A stretch of DNA of 64,000 nt from Breznakibacter xylanolyticus. Lineage in GTDB: Bacteria > Bacteroidota > Bacteroidia > Bacteroidales > Marinilabiliaceae. Shown here one piece after another: positions 11,756 through 21,346 of the stretch (positions within the stretch are counted from its first letter, which is position 1; each line of letters starts with the position of its first letter). The stretch is taken from assembly GCF_003254275.1 (NCBI RefSeq), contig NZ_QKZK01000017.1, positions 16,147 through 80,146 on the forward strand. Reading direction: 5' to 3'. Under the pieces are notes generated by a model. The model saw only the letters and a program-made list of their open reading frames with translations. It was not told where the DNA came from and ran no database searches. The position numbers and the translations under genes are program-made.

Positions 11756-12397
11756 TCAAATCTCAATCAAGCTATTACGAATTGCATACATCACCAAAGC
11801 GGCTGTATTGGCAGAAGACGTTTTGTGCAAAACCCCCTCTTTCATCATCAGAACATCGTCAAATTCCAACGATAAATCCCGTGCAATTTGCTCTGTACTA
11901 TACCCTTCGCACACCAATTTTAAGATTTCAACCTCCCGCTCTGACAGCGTTTCGCGTTTCGACTCACCAGGTGTTTTTCCAATTGAAGAGATGACTTTTC
12001 GCAACAGTTCGTTTGAAAACCAACTTCCTCCGGCCGATACCTCTTCAATGGCCTGAAGTAATTCATGAATCCCGGAACTCTTAAGTACAAACCCCTTCAC
12101 ACCCGATTCAATCATCGAATAATAATAGCGTTCATCACCAAATGATGATAAAGTCAACACCTTCAGATCAGGGATCAACTCAATACCCATACGAGTCGCC
12201 TCCACTCCATCCATTTCCGGCATGGAAATATCCATCAGAACGACATCAGGCTGATGTGACGATAACAAATTCAAAAACTCCTTTCCATTAGAGGCTTCCG
12301 CAATCACTTTAACCAATCCCTCCATGTGAAGCATTTTTTTTAAGCTCTCACGAAACATCTTATGATCATCGACAATGATAACTGAATACATAGCCAT
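11756..12397 (-). CDS. NarL/FixJ-type response regulator with a divergent LuxR DNA-binding helix
   Basis: A 213-residue protein with an N-terminal receiver (acidic pair DD at 10-11, phospho-acceptor in VVLMDISMP) and a C-terminal LuxR-type region. The first half of the DNA-binding domain is standard (TLSEREVEILKLVCEG), and the end (NTAALVMYAIRNSLI) is also typical. The segment between, where the recognition helix normally reads like TVKTHxxNIxxKL, is FDDVLMMKEGVLHKT, which has lost the usual Thr and His. DNA binding may therefore be altered in specificity or lost. It follows its kinase gene after 5 bases, so the two form one operon and a cognate pair. Start at 12397 or 12391. Confidence 0.9.
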   Translation of the reverse strand: MAMYSVIIVDDHKMFRESLKKMLHMEGLVKVIAEASNGKEFLNLLSSHQPDVVLMDISMPEMDGVEATRMGIELIPDLKVLTLSSFGDERYYYSMIESGVKGFVLKSSGIHELLQAIEEVSAGGSWFSNELLRKVISSIGKTPGESKRETLSEREVEILKLVCEGYSTEQIARDLSLEFDDVLMMKEGVLHKTSSANTAALVMYAIRNSLIEI

Positions 12398-12402
12398 TAT
12401 TT

Positions 12403-15336
12403 TTAATTAAGATTCAACACCATACACACCTCTGTACCACAACCTGGCTGACTGTGGATATCCAACTTTCCGGATAATGTTCGCAATCGATTATTCATAT
12501 TAAACAACCCCATTCCCTTGCGTTTAGCCAAAACATCTTCAACATCGAACCCTTTTCCATTATCCCTACAGCAAACAGATAAAACATTTTCCGATTGCTC
12601 TATTGATATAACGATTTCTGAAGCTTCGGCATACTTCATCGCATTGTTAATACATTCGGTCAATACTCGGTACAAAATAATTTCCACCTCTTCGGAAAAA
12701 CGCCCTTTAATACCTGTTACTTGATAATCAAACAACACTCGATTCACTTCCGAAAGTTTATTGGTAAAAGTCTCCAATGCCGGTATCAATCCAAAATTCT
12801 TCAACACGTGTGGACTCATATTAAATGAAATCTCCCGAACGGTTCGATGGGCTTCATCCACCAAATGCTCGGTGTCTGACAAAATAACATGCGGATCCGT
12901 CTTCAGATCAGGCATCTGAATCCATTGAACATACATTTTTATGGATGAAAGAATCGGCCCCAACCCATCGTGCAGCTCTTGCGCAAACCGAATACGCTCT
13001 CGTTCTTCGGTCTCAATCACCGATGTCAACACCTTACGTTCAAGCTCCTTGCGATACGTTACATCTTGCATCGAGACAAGATAGAACAACTGCTCTGTAA
13101 AACTATTTCTGATCAACGAGATATTGGTATGCGTATAAATAACGCGCCCATCTTTTGATTGAATGCGCAGATCCACGTCAATCAACTCTTTTTCTCCATT
13201 ACGCAATTGCTCAAACATGACACTCGTGTAGTCAACATCTTCGGGAACAACAATATCGCGCCAGCATAAGCCGGAAAGCCATTCTCCTGACATCCCACTC
13301 ATTTTCTCCATCCGATGATTGACACGACTCCAATTCAAAGCATCATTAAGTATTCCCATCGCAATGTTTCCTTGTTCAAATTGAGTTTTCAACAAATACT
13401 CAGTCTGTTCAAACCTGGCTTCAAGCAACTTATCACTCGTCACATCCTTCACAATCATCAACACTTCATTATCGCCAAATGGAACAATCCTTATCTCCAG
13501 CCAATAAGGCTCCAACTGTTCACCAGAAGCCAACTCAATCACACGCAAGTTGCGCAACATCAACACTTCCCGTATCGCATCCATCAAACACTCCTCATTC
13601 TCCAATCCAAACAAATTAGAAATGTGCTTTCCTACAGCATCATGATGCGAATCAAACGACGAGAAAAAAAGCGATTGTTGAGGAGTTGCCAACACAACGC
13701 CCCTTTGACTGACACGAAATAGACGATCGGGCATGGCATCCAATAAGGAACGACAAAAATTCTCACTCTCCACTAATCGCATATTTCGCTCCACTCGTTC
13801 AGTTATATCCATCAAAACCCCATCAATTAAATAACCTCCGGGAGAATTGACTGAGGCGATTTTGCCCGATTCCCAAATCCATCGTACATCTCCACCCAGC
13901 GTAATGATTCGGTAGTTTATTTGATATGGATTATTTGACAATATCGCTTCTTGAAACTTCTTCCAAACCATCATCCGATCCTCTGGATGCACCAAATCCT
14001 GAAGCCCCATCTCCTGACTTAAAAACAATTCACTGGAATAACCGGTTAACAGATAGCAACCTTTACTCATAAAGGTCAACGACCGATCTGCATTATTCAA
14101 ACAAGTAAATACAGTGCCGGGCAGATTATCCATCAATGACATCAACTGCCTGTTGGATTGCGAGAGGGCACTTTCGACATACTGCTTCATTTTGGCAGTA
14201 CGCACATTTTCAATAATGTAACCGTTTAGAGCCAAAAAAGGCGTTAAATCATCCAGAATCTCATCTTCGCGTTCGGCCTCAATATTTAAAAGACAAATTA
14301 CAGCAACTACTCCATTCTGCTTGATTGATACCGGAATAAATAAATATGACTTCACATCCTTTTTACCAAAAAATTTCCCCGCTGGATCATTATCTGAAAT
14401 CTGAAATGAAGACAAAGGGCGCGACAGCGTAGCAACCCTTCTACAAAGATCAACATAATTGGTCACCCGATCTCCTGCGGTTTTCGGGACAGAAAAATGC
14501 GTTTTATCAATTTTAACACAATCGCCAAAATGGTTTAACAACCTAAAAAACAATTCACCGGAATCAGATGTTTCGACCTCCCACATCATGCCTCCCCGAG
14601 CATTTGCAACAAGGGTCATTTGCTCTATCAAGTGCCGACAAATATCTCCAAAATGAGATGTCCGTCCTAACAACTCCACCATATAAGCAAGCACACTAAG
14701 GACTTCAGATTTGTGAGCAGCATTCATCTGACAATTCTTCCACTCAGAAATATCTTCAATCATGTCCACCTGCCCAATGGCAATCCCCATGCTTGATTGT
14801 AGCTTTAATTGCTGAACCTTAAACCACTTTTCGGGCATATCTCCGGGTTCTTTGAGTTTGATCTCTGTCATTGAAGCGCCATTTTTCGCCACCACCATCT
14901 CATCCGTTTTAAGAACCTCCCAAGCAGGATCTGCCAATTTCAGCTCGTCAAATGACTTACCACTCAATCGCTCGGGTGCTGCCACACATAATTCATAAGC
15001 AAAACGCTCATTACAATACAAATAACGTCCATCAACACCCTTAATACTAACCCCATATGGCATAACTTCCATGACAGATTTCATCAACTGAATCTCGTTA
15101 TGCAATTGACCGGACAAATACTTATTTTCTCGATACAGCATCCGGATATAAACCATCATGCCTATCAATAATAAAAGCGCAATAAGAACAGTTACGCCCA
15201 TTAAATATTGCGACAACGACAAATCCCCCGTAGAAGCATCTATTACTTGCCCCATGGTTCCATACATATTGAAGTCGATATTTGCCAAACAGGTCATAAC
15301 ATAGTTTTCCAATGATCCATCAATCAAGTAAGTCAC
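12403..15336 (-). CDS. membrane-anchored HisKA_3 sensor kinase with GAF and several PAS domains
   Basis: A 977-residue kinase with one clear membrane segment (about 44-66). It carries PAS (80-190), GAF (about 210-390) and three further PAS domains (400-515, 520-640, 645-765). The kinase core is of the NarX/DegS class: H789 in AQELHDGLGP and an ATPase domain with DNGKGF and GMGLFNM. Kinases of this class pair with NarL-type regulators, and the next gene on the strand, 5 bases away, encodes one. A hairpin terminator separates it from the chemotaxis operon upstream, so it probably has its own promoter. The signal is unknown; the many PAS/GAF modules point to intracellular ligands. Confidence 0.9.
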   Translation of the reverse strand: MTYLIDGSLENYVMTCLANIDFNMYGTMGQVIDASTGDLSLSQYLMGVTVLIALLLLIGMMVYIRMLYRENKYLSGQLHNEIQLMKSVMEVMPYGVSIKGVDGRYLYCNERFAYELCVAAPERLSGKSFDELKLADPAWEVLKTDEMVVAKNGASMTEIKLKEPGDMPEKWFKVQQLKLQSSMGIAIGQVDMIEDISEWKNCQMNAAHKSEVLSVLAYMVELLGRTSHFGDICRHLIEQMTLVANARGGMMWEVETSDSGELFFRLLNHFGDCVKIDKTHFSVPKTAGDRVTNYVDLCRRVATLSRPLSSFQISDNDPAGKFFGKKDVKSYLFIPVSIKQNGVVAVICLLNIEAEREDEILDDLTPFLALNGYIIENVRTAKMKQYVESALSQSNRQLMSLMDNLPGTVFTCLNNADRSLTFMSKGCYLLTGYSSELFLSQEMGLQDLVHPEDRMMVWKKFQEAILSNNPYQINYRIITLGGDVRWIWESGKIASVNSPGGYLIDGVLMDITERVERNMRLVESENFCRSLLDAMPDRLFRVSQRGVVLATPQQSLFFSSFDSHHDAVGKHISNLFGLENEECLMDAIREVLMLRNLRVIELASGEQLEPYWLEIRIVPFGDNEVLMIVKDVTSDKLLEARFEQTEYLLKTQFEQGNIAMGILNDALNWSRVNHRMEKMSGMSGEWLSGLCWRDIVVPEDVDYTSVMFEQLRNGEKELIDVDLRIQSKDGRVIYTHTNISLIRNSFTEQLFYLVSMQDVTYRKELERKVLTSVIETEERERIRFAQELHDGLGPILSSIKMYVQWIQMPDLKTDPHVILSDTEHLVDEAHRTVREISFNMSPHVLKNFGLIPALETFTNKLSEVNRVLFDYQVTGIKGRFSEEVEIILYRVLTECINNAMKYAEASEIVISIEQSENVLSVCCRDNGKGFDVEDVLAKRKGMGLFNMNNRLRTLSGKLDIHSQPGCGTEVCMVLNLN

Positions 15337-15375
15337 TATATTTAGAGACTTTGCCCTACATCGAAAAAATCCATA

Positions 15376-15409
15376 GCCGGCTGATTAAATTAAATCAAAA
15401 TCAGCCGGC
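15376..15409 (-). terminator. terminator of the cheA-cheW-mcp operon
   Basis: An 11-bp perfect stem (GCCGGCTGATT/AATCAGCCGGC) with a 12-base loop. It is followed on the minus strand by a T-rich stretch, just after the chemoreceptor stop codon. Confidence 0.8.
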
Positions 15410-15429
15410 ATTGGGTTGTAGATTAAAAA

Positions 15430-18024
15430 TTAAAATTGTTCGTACCCCTTATTTGAATCTAAATCATCCAGAACAATGGCCAAACCTTTTTTCTCTGTTT
15501 TTCCATTTCCTCCGGTCGATCCACCGCCATTCCCTTTGTGATGCTGCAACGGAGCAGTACGCCGCTTCTCTTGCAATTTACTTTCCTTCTTGCCTGTATT
15601 AAAGAAGGAAATCACTTCTTTAAGCATATCAGCTTGTCCGGATAATTCTTCTGAACTAGAACTCATTTCTTCAGCTGCAGCAGAGTTTTGTTGTGTCACT
15701 TGAGAGAACTGATCAACCGCTTTAGCAATTTGCTCAGCCCCGGCACTCTGTTCTCTGCTGGCCATGGCTATTTCCTGCACCAGTCGTGCTGTTTTCTCAA
15801 TATCGGGAATAATCTTATTCAACTGAGTACCGGCCTCTTCTGTCAAACGAAGACTAGAGGCAGATAACGAGTTGATTTCCACCGCCGCTTTTTGACTCAC
15901 CTCTGCCAGTTTGCGCACCTCTGCAGCAACTACCGCAAATCCTTTTCCATGTTCCCCGGCTCTTGCGGCCTCTATCGCAGCGTTAATGGCCAGAATATCG
16001 GTCTTTTCAGCAATATCATTAATCACACGAATCTTTTCGGATATTAACCTTATGGCATCCAAACTTTGAGAAGAAGATGAACTCACCTCAATAATCCCCT
16101 TAGCCGAAGCAGTCGCAATTTTCTCGGTTTCAATAGCATTCTCACTATTTTGCTGAATAGTTCCCGCCATCTCTTCAACAGACGAAGATACTTCCTCGGC
16201 ACTTGCTGCTTGCTCATTGGCTCCTTGAGCGATTTGCGTAGCTGTCAGACTCATTTCGTTACTTCCCGTAGCCACATTCTCCGATGCATCCGTAATCTGT
16301 GCCACTATTTCATTTAGCTTTGCAACCATTTCGGAAAGTGATTGCATCAATAAATCGTTATCAGATCGTTTTTCAAGGCGAACAGTTAAATCTCCATTTG
16401 CAACCAATCTTGCTTTTTCTGCAATTAATTTCATCGCTTTTACAGAATCATCAACAGCATTGAAAATCTGAGCAAATACCAATCGAGCCTCTTTGGTATC
16501 TTCATCACCGATTTCAGTTTCAAGCACCAAATTCAATTCGCCTTTTGCAAACAAACTTAAGTTTTCGGTTAATCGTTCTGCATGCAACGCTTGGTAATCC
16601 CCTATTTTTTGAGCTTTAGAAAATGCAGTTTTTATGGCAGTCTGATCCGTAATCACCTCAAAAGCCCCCACAACGGCGCCTTTATCATCCTTAATGGGCA
16701 CACCGGAATAAGCAATATCCAAACGAGTATTGCCAGGACGCGCAACTGTTTCAGAATTAACCCGTGATAGTGATCGCATTGCTCTATTACAAGCACATTT
16801 CTCGGTCTGGCAATCTTCAGTCTTAAAAAATTCATAACACTTCATGCCAAATAATTTTGTTGGTGTCGAACCACCTAATTCAGCACCAGCCTTATTGATA
16901 TACTGGATTGTATAGTCTGCATCTAAAATCAGAGCAGGAGTTGGCATTGCGTCAACATAACCGGCAAGTGAATGAATGGTCGAATTCATCCCCTTCACCA
17001 ATTGGTACCATGAGCCGGTAAACTGAGACTCATCGGCTTTCACATTTAAACGACCTTTAGCAACCTCTTCTGTTAGCATTTTCACTTCACAATTAAGCCC
17101 TCCTAAAATGTCGATGCAACGATTTATATTATTTTTCACCAAATTGAAATCCCCATTGTAATTGGCTGTAATTTTTTCAAGTTGATCCCCATTGGCGATT
17201 TTTTGCATATAATCAGCTGCCATGTTCATGGGCTGTACTAAGGCATCTAAAGTTCTGTTGAATCCTTCGGGAATTGAGCGTAACTCAAAATTAATTTTTG
17301 ACACATCCGCACGCGTATTCAAATCCCCGGCAATGGCACCATCGACCAATAAATTAGTCTCAGTCATAAAATCTTTAATAATCTTACGAATATTGCCCGA
17401 AATAAACAATCCGATACCTATGGCAAGGATAAACCCAAAAACAACAAGCACCATCATTATATTAGCTGCTTGATTGGCCTTACTAATGTTATCTTGCGAT
17501 AGCAACTCTCCCTGCTTTACCTTGAACTCCAACAAAGCATCCATACCTACCTGTGCCTCGCGATATGGAATAATCAATTCACTGAATATATATTCATTAG
17601 CCTCATCATCCTTATTAGCCAATGCCAACATTTTCAACTTTTCAACACCATCACGAAACTGATTGAAAGGCACAACAAACGCATCGTATTTCATTCTTCC
17701 CTCCTCGTTGACGATACCTTTTTCATAAGCCCCGGCATACAAATCGACACTACCCAGAATTTCATCTATCAATTTTGCACCTTTTACAATCTCTTCTTTT
17801 TCTGTTGCCTGTATCATATCTCGATAGGCAGCACGAATTCGTTGAAAATTGTCAACAGTATTTGCCAAGTTCCCCAACTGAACCGTCACTTGTTCATAAA
17901 GTGCTTGATCTTGCTTTTCAATCCAAGCTAAACGAATGGATCCAAAAATCCCAATAAAAGAAGCAATCATCGACACGACAATAAACCCGGCAATTAACTT
18001 TGTTCTTATTGTTAAATTCTTCAT
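15430..18024 (-). CDS. methyl-accepting chemotaxis protein with Cys-rich PAS and CheR-tether-like C-terminus
   Basis: An 864-residue chemoreceptor. Membrane segments at about 8-28 and 190-210 enclose a four-helix-bundle ligand domain. HAMP-type repeats follow, then a cytoplasmic PAS domain (about 350-465), another linker and a long signalling coiled coil (about 560-810) with the conserved hairpin region ([20 protein letters not shown]). The PAS domain has C396, C405, C410 and C412, a compact cysteine cluster. The C-terminus is a Gly/Lys-rich flexible linker ending in GYEQF, which fits the x-aromatic-x-x-aromatic pentapeptide that tethers CheR/CheB in other bacteria. It is the last gene of a cheA-cheW-mcp operon. 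The ligand is unknown. Confidence 0.93.
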   Translation of the reverse strand: MKNLTIRTKLIAGFIVVSMIASFIGIFGSIRLAWIEKQDQALYEQVTVQLGNLANTVDNFQRIRAAYRDMIQATEKEEIVKGAKLIDEILGSVDLYAGAYEKGIVNEEGRMKYDAFVVPFNQFRDGVEKLKMLALANKDDEANEYIFSELIIPYREAQVGMDALLEFKVKQGELLSQDNISKANQAANIMMVLVVFGFILAIGIGLFISGNIRKIIKDFMTETNLLVDGAIAGDLNTRADVSKINFELRSIPEGFNRTLDALVQPMNMAADYMQKIANGDQLEKITANYNGDFNLVKNNINRCIDILGGLNCEVKMLTEEVAKGRLNVKADESQFTGSWYQLVKGMNSTIHSLAGYVDAMPTPALILDADYTIQYINKAGAELGGSTPTKLFGMKCYEFFKTEDCQTEKCACNRAMRSLSRVNSETVARPGNTRLDIAYSGVPIKDDKGAVVGAFEVITDQTAIKTAFSKAQKIGDYQALHAERLTENLSLFAKGELNLVLETEIGDEDTKEARLVFAQIFNAVDDSVKAMKLIAEKARLVANGDLTVRLEKRSDNDLLMQSLSEMVAKLNEIVAQITDASENVATGSNEMSLTATQIAQGANEQAASAEEVSSSVEEMAGTIQQNSENAIETEKIATASAKGIIEVSSSSSQSLDAIRLISEKIRVINDIAEKTDILAINAAIEAARAGEHGKGFAVVAAEVRKLAEVSQKAAVEINSLSASSLRLTEEAGTQLNKIIPDIEKTARLVQEIAMASREQSAGAEQIAKAVDQFSQVTQQNSAAAEEMSSSSEELSGQADMLKEVISFFNTGKKESKLQEKRRTAPLQHHKGNGGGSTGGNGKTEKKGLAIVLDDLDSNKGYEQF

Positions 18025-18108
18025 TTGTCTATAGTTTTATAATTCATATTTTCATTTCAAAACGATTCAGTCCCCCATCGGACATCGTGAAATACCATCT
18101 TCAATTAC

Positions 18109-18594
18109 CTATTCCATTAAAGCAGAAGATTCTGAGAGCTGTTGCACCAAAGCCAAATCCCCCACAGAAAATACCTTTTCGACATTAAGCATCATAATAA
18201 ATACCTCATCCCTACGAATGGCTCCTGAAATAAACTTGGTATTATAACTAATTCCCATTTCAGGCACCGGCTTTATCTCATCCGGCTCGACTTCAATCAC
18301 ATCCTTAACAGCATCAGCAGTAGCCGCAATCAAAACACGTTGCTCTTCATTATGAATATCAAACACGATGGTAATACTGCGTTGATTATCGTCTTGCAAC
18401 TCAAGGTTAAACTTCTTTCGGGTATCCACTACAGGCAGAATGTCCCCCCTAAAATTGATAATTCCCAAGATATGCTCGGGTGTTTTGGGAACTTTGGTTA
18501 TTTGCTGATGTTGCAAGACTTCCAAGACCTGGTCAACATTCACGGCAAAATACTCCTTCCCCAAAACAAAGGTGAGATAAGTTGATTTTTCCAT
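18109..18594 (-). CDS. cheW: chemotaxis coupling protein CheW
   Basis: A 161-residue protein made of a single CheW domain (YLTFVLGKEYFAVNV, ILGIINFRGDILPVVD). CheW is the cytoplasmic adaptor that links chemoreceptors to CheA. It is encoded between CheA (61 bases upstream) and the receptor (84 bases downstream) on the same strand, so it probably acts with exactly these partners. Confidence 0.93.
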   Translation of the reverse strand: MEKSTYLTFVLGKEYFAVNVDQVLEVLQHQQITKVPKTPEHILGIINFRGDILPVVDTRKKFNLELQDDNQRSITIVFDIHNEEQRVLIAATADAVKDVIEVEPDEIKPVPEMGISYNTKFISGAIRRDEVFIMMLNVEKVFSVGDLALVQQLSESSALME

Positions 18595-18655
18595 TGTCTT
18601 ATTAAGTTTTAGTCAGGTTATTAATCCATATTTTATAAATAACATGCGCTGAATG

Positions 18656-20638
18656 TCAATTAAGCACACATAGTTCATCTTTTAATTTATCTGTATCCAG
18701 TAATAGCACAATAGAACCATCCCCATAAATGCTGGCACCTGACAGATATTGCTGATCCGAAAAACTACGCCCCAACGGTTTTACCACAGCTTGAAATTCA
18801 CCAACAATTTGATCTGCAACAATGGCATATCTCTTGTCCTGCTTATTAATGATGATCAATTTCTCTTTTTCGGGCGCATCGACCACGCCAGACAAGTGCA
18901 TGCGCAACGAAACATAAGGAATCAGTTCCTTATTGAATTCAAGCAAATTACTTTGGCGATCCAAAATTGAAGAATGGTATTCCATCCCACAGATTTCGAC
19001 ATCTTCCATGGGTATGGCATACTTGGTTCCGTGTGATGTAACCAATAGTGTTTCTATAATTGAGATGGTTTGCTGTAATTTTATATGGAAACAGGTTCCT
19101 TTTCCGATTTCCGAGTCAATGGTAATCTCACCGCGTATTTCACGAATGCGACGCATTACAATATCCATCCCGACCCCCCGACCAGAAACTTCACTCACAT
19201 TACTGGCAGTAGAAAAACCAGGCAAGAAAATCAAATCAAGAATTTCCTTGGTTGACAAATTAACAGACTCATCCACAAAACCTTTTTCTCTTGCCTTCTT
19301 AAGAATCTGAGCAGGATCAATCCCATTACCATCATCAGAAATATCTATATAAACATAATTACCTGATTTGCAAGCAGAAAACTTCACAACTCCTTGTTCA
19401 TCTTTCCCCTTTTGCTTTCGTTCATCCGTTAACTCTATACCATGATCAATACAATTTCGCACCAAATGCAAAATTGGCTCGGCAATCACATCGATGATAT
19501 TCTTATCCAATTCAGTTTCTTCACCATAAGTCTCAAACTCCACTTTTTTACCTAGATTTTTGGACAAATCGCGTATCAATCGGCGAAAACGCCCCAACAT
19601 CTCTTGTAAAGAAACCAACCGAATACTCAAAGCGATATCACTAAACAACTTAGATAGTTTATCAATTTTTTCGGCAGATTCCTGAATTCTCAAGGTCTCA
19701 TTAATTCCAAGTGACAAGATTAATTCCGATTTGGCAGTCACCAACTCACTGACTAAATACATCAGATTATCCAGTTTTTCGGCCTCCACTTGGATGCGAC
19801 GAGCACCAACCACATTGTTTTGATCTCCACCCTCGGTGCGAATACGCTTTGTGGCGGGCATGGATGAAGTTTCAGCAATAAAAGTTTCGTCACCAACCAA
19901 ACGTTCTGATAACTCCCGATCGCGTTTATCAAGATCCTCTTCATTAAAGATGTTGAAATCGGCGATTTTTTGCACTTTACAGTAATCCATTACAAAAATC
20001 AGCGCATCCTCAATATCGTCATATCCCTTATCGGTAATCAGAAAAATATTCCAATAGACAGATGAATGCTCAGCATTGGGTGGATGTATTTTATACTGCC
20101 CTAGTAAAAACAAATCATGAAACGTAATAGAGAGATTAATACATCGCTTGATTATCGATTCATCCGGATTAAACAAGATGTGCCAGGTTGAAATATTAGA
20201 AATAGACTCAATTTTACGCCTCACATAATGCGTTGCCTGCTCAATACCTTTGTTTTTCAAAAAGTACTGGATATTTTGAAAAACAACCTGTTGATTTTCG
20301 ATATTGGTCTTGACCTTAAAATCATAATCAGACAATAAATTACGTATGTGATCCGCAACAGAAAAGGTTAAATCCAATAATGATTGAGAAAGTTCCATGG
20401 TTCCCTCACGAATCCGATCGTAGAGACTTTCGAGTTCGTGGGTGACTTCTGTAATTTTATCATAGCCAAACATCCCGCTAGATCCTTTGAGTGTATGCAT
20501 CACTCTGAAAACCTGATCGATTTTAGAAGCATCTGCCGGATCTTTCTCCAAGGCAATCAGATCATTGTCAAGCTGAACTAAAAGATCTTCAGCTTCTTCT
20601 ATAAATTTCTGTCTAAATTGAAGCACATCCATAGCCAT
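18656..20638 (-). CDS. cheA: chemotaxis histidine kinase CheA
   Basis: The start is placed at 20638 (MAMDVLQF) or 20632, because the Hpt domain begins there. The longer frame to 20746 adds a hydrophobic stretch unlike CheA and runs across a candidate -7 element at 20723-20730. The 660-residue protein has an Hpt domain with H48 (MHTLKGSSG), a poorly conserved P2-like middle region (about 150-260), a dimerisation domain, an ATPase domain (LVRNCIDHGIEL, DDGNGI, GRGVGMDIV) and a C-terminal CheW-like domain. CheA phosphorylates CheY/CheB-type receivers in response to receptors. No cheY, cheB or cheR gene is adjacent. The nearest lone receiver is at 8665-9048. Confidence 0.93.
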   Translation of the reverse strand: MAMDVLQFRQKFIEEAEDLLVQLDNDLIALEKDPADASKIDQVFRVMHTLKGSSGMFGYDKITEVTHELESLYDRIREGTMELSQSLLDLTFSVADHIRNLLSDYDFKVKTNIENQQVVFQNIQYFLKNKGIEQATHYVRRKIESISNISTWHILFNPDESIIKRCINLSITFHDLFLLGQYKIHPPNAEHSSVYWNIFLITDKGYDDIEDALIFVMDYCKVQKIADFNIFNEEDLDKRDRELSERLVGDETFIAETSSMPATKRIRTEGGDQNNVVGARRIQVEAEKLDNLMYLVSELVTAKSELILSLGINETLRIQESAEKIDKLSKLFSDIALSIRLVSLQEMLGRFRRLIRDLSKNLGKKVEFETYGEETELDKNIIDVIAEPILHLVRNCIDHGIELTDERKQKGKDEQGVVKFSACKSGNYVYIDISDDGNGIDPAQILKKAREKGFVDESVNLSTKEILDLIFLPGFSTASNVSEVSGRGVGMDIVMRRIREIRGEITIDSEIGKGTCFHIKLQQTISIIETLLVTSHGTKYAIPMEDVEICGMEYHSSILDRQSNLLEFNKELIPYVSLRMHLSGVVDAPEKEKLIIINKQDKRYAIVADQIVGEFQAVVKPLGRSFSDQQYLSGASIYGDGSIVLLLDTDKLKDELCVLN

Positions 20639-20722
20639 CAAATTGAATTGGGTTAAAGGCTTTATGCACCCAAAAGCGTTTCTGGTATCAAACCAATGAA
20701 AGAAACACAGCAGGTAACAGAC

Positions 20723-20730
20723 CAAATTTA
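20723..20730 (-). promoter_or_regulatory. candidate -7 element of the cheA-cheW-mcp operon
   Basis: Read on the minus strand the octamer is TAAATTTG, an exact TAnnTTTG. The -33 half is weak (CTG at 21 bases). It would give a leader of about 80 bases before the chosen cheA start. Confidence 0.4.
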
Positions 20731-20746
20731 TGGTAATGAAATACAA

Positions 20747-21035
20747 AGCGACAGCGCCATAAAGGGGGAATCAGTCCCGACTTAATAGAAATCAACACCC
20801 CCAATTCGAGGGAACCACAAGGGGGGGCATCAAACAATTTAGCATCGCAACAACAAAATGACAGCTAGTACAAAAGGGTTGTTGGACAACCAACCCTTTT
20901 GTACTAGTCTGACCAGCAACACAAAACAACACACAGCTCATTTTCACATGATTAACACCAACCCAAAATAATTGTACCAATCACACCATTTAAGATTATT
21001 TAACACTCAAAACTATGGACAAAACCATCCGTTGT
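20747..21035. other. non-coding stretch with G/C runs and a hairpin
   Basis: About 290 bases without a supportable gene. Runs of five to seven G or C occur at 20764-20828 and a perfect inverted repeat (listed separately) at 20865-20907. The G/C runs may be the remnant of a lost gene or repeat; I see no coding pattern. Confidence 0.5.
20865..20907. repeat. perfect 17-bp inverted repeat with 9-base loop
   Basis: CTAGTACAAAAGGGTTG (20865-20881) is the exact reverse complement of 20891-20907. It is not followed by a T run on either strand, so a simple intrinsic terminator is not the best explanation. It may be a regulatory hairpin, a protein-binding site or a small mobile hairpin. It lies between the divergently read cheA operon and the small-RNA-like elements. 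Confidence 0.8.
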
Positions 21036-21037
21036 CG

Positions 21038-21131
21038 TATATTTGTTACATGAAAAAATGGAGAGTTTTTTCATAGGTTTAGTTAAGGTTAGGTTAAAAG
21101 GAAAAAGAGCAGACTTGTCTGCTCTTTTTTT
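21038..21131 (+). ncRNA. candidate small RNA 1 (promoter, short body, terminator)
   Basis: An exact Bacteroidota -7 element (TATATTTG, 21038-21045) is followed about 60 bases later by a strong terminator. That terminator is an 11-bp stem AAAGAGCAGAC/GTCTGCTCTTT with a run of seven T (21102-21131). The body contains TCATAGGTTTAGTTAAGGTTAGG, of which TCATA(A/G)GTTTAG and GGTTAGG recur in the next element. There is no open reading frame of note. An orphan leader/attenuator is the alternative reading. Confidence 0.55.
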
Positions 21132-21182
21132 AAATACATGCCCTTCACATTTCATCACTCGTTTTTTTTGCAAGTTCAAAAA

Positions 21183-21270
21183 CTTGCTTCAAATATATTC
21201 TCATAAGTTTAGGGTTAGGCTTGGTTAAAGAGAAAGCTGCGATCGACAGGTCGTAGCTTTCTCTTTTTTT
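21183..21270 (+). ncRNA. candidate small RNA 2, related to and in tandem with the first
   Basis: The shared body motif (TCATAAGTTTAGGGTTAGG) begins near 21200 and runs into a terminator with a 16-bp stem (21227-21242 with 21251-21266, one G-U pair) and a run of seven T. A TATATTC stretch before it could be a weak promoter. The MATE exporter gene starts 76 bases later and has its own exact -7 element (21319-21326), downstream of this terminator. The element is thus more likely an independent transcript than the attenuator of that gene. Confidence 0.5.
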
Positions 21271-21318
21271 AACTCCGTTATTAAACGTTAATTAGGTCAT
21301 TCCGGAAATCTTAATTCC

Positions 21319-21326
21319 TACTTTTG
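21319..21326 (+). promoter_or_regulatory. -7 promoter element of the first MATE gene
   Basis: TACTTTTG matches TAnnTTTG exactly, 20 bases before the start codon at 21347, giving a very short leader. The -33 half is not clear. Confidence 0.45.
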
Positions 21327-21346
21327 CAAGGTTTAAGAATATCCAA

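Noticed and set aside
20865..20907. CRISPR repeat or attachment site
   Set aside because: Only one copy, no spacer array and no integrase gene nearby.
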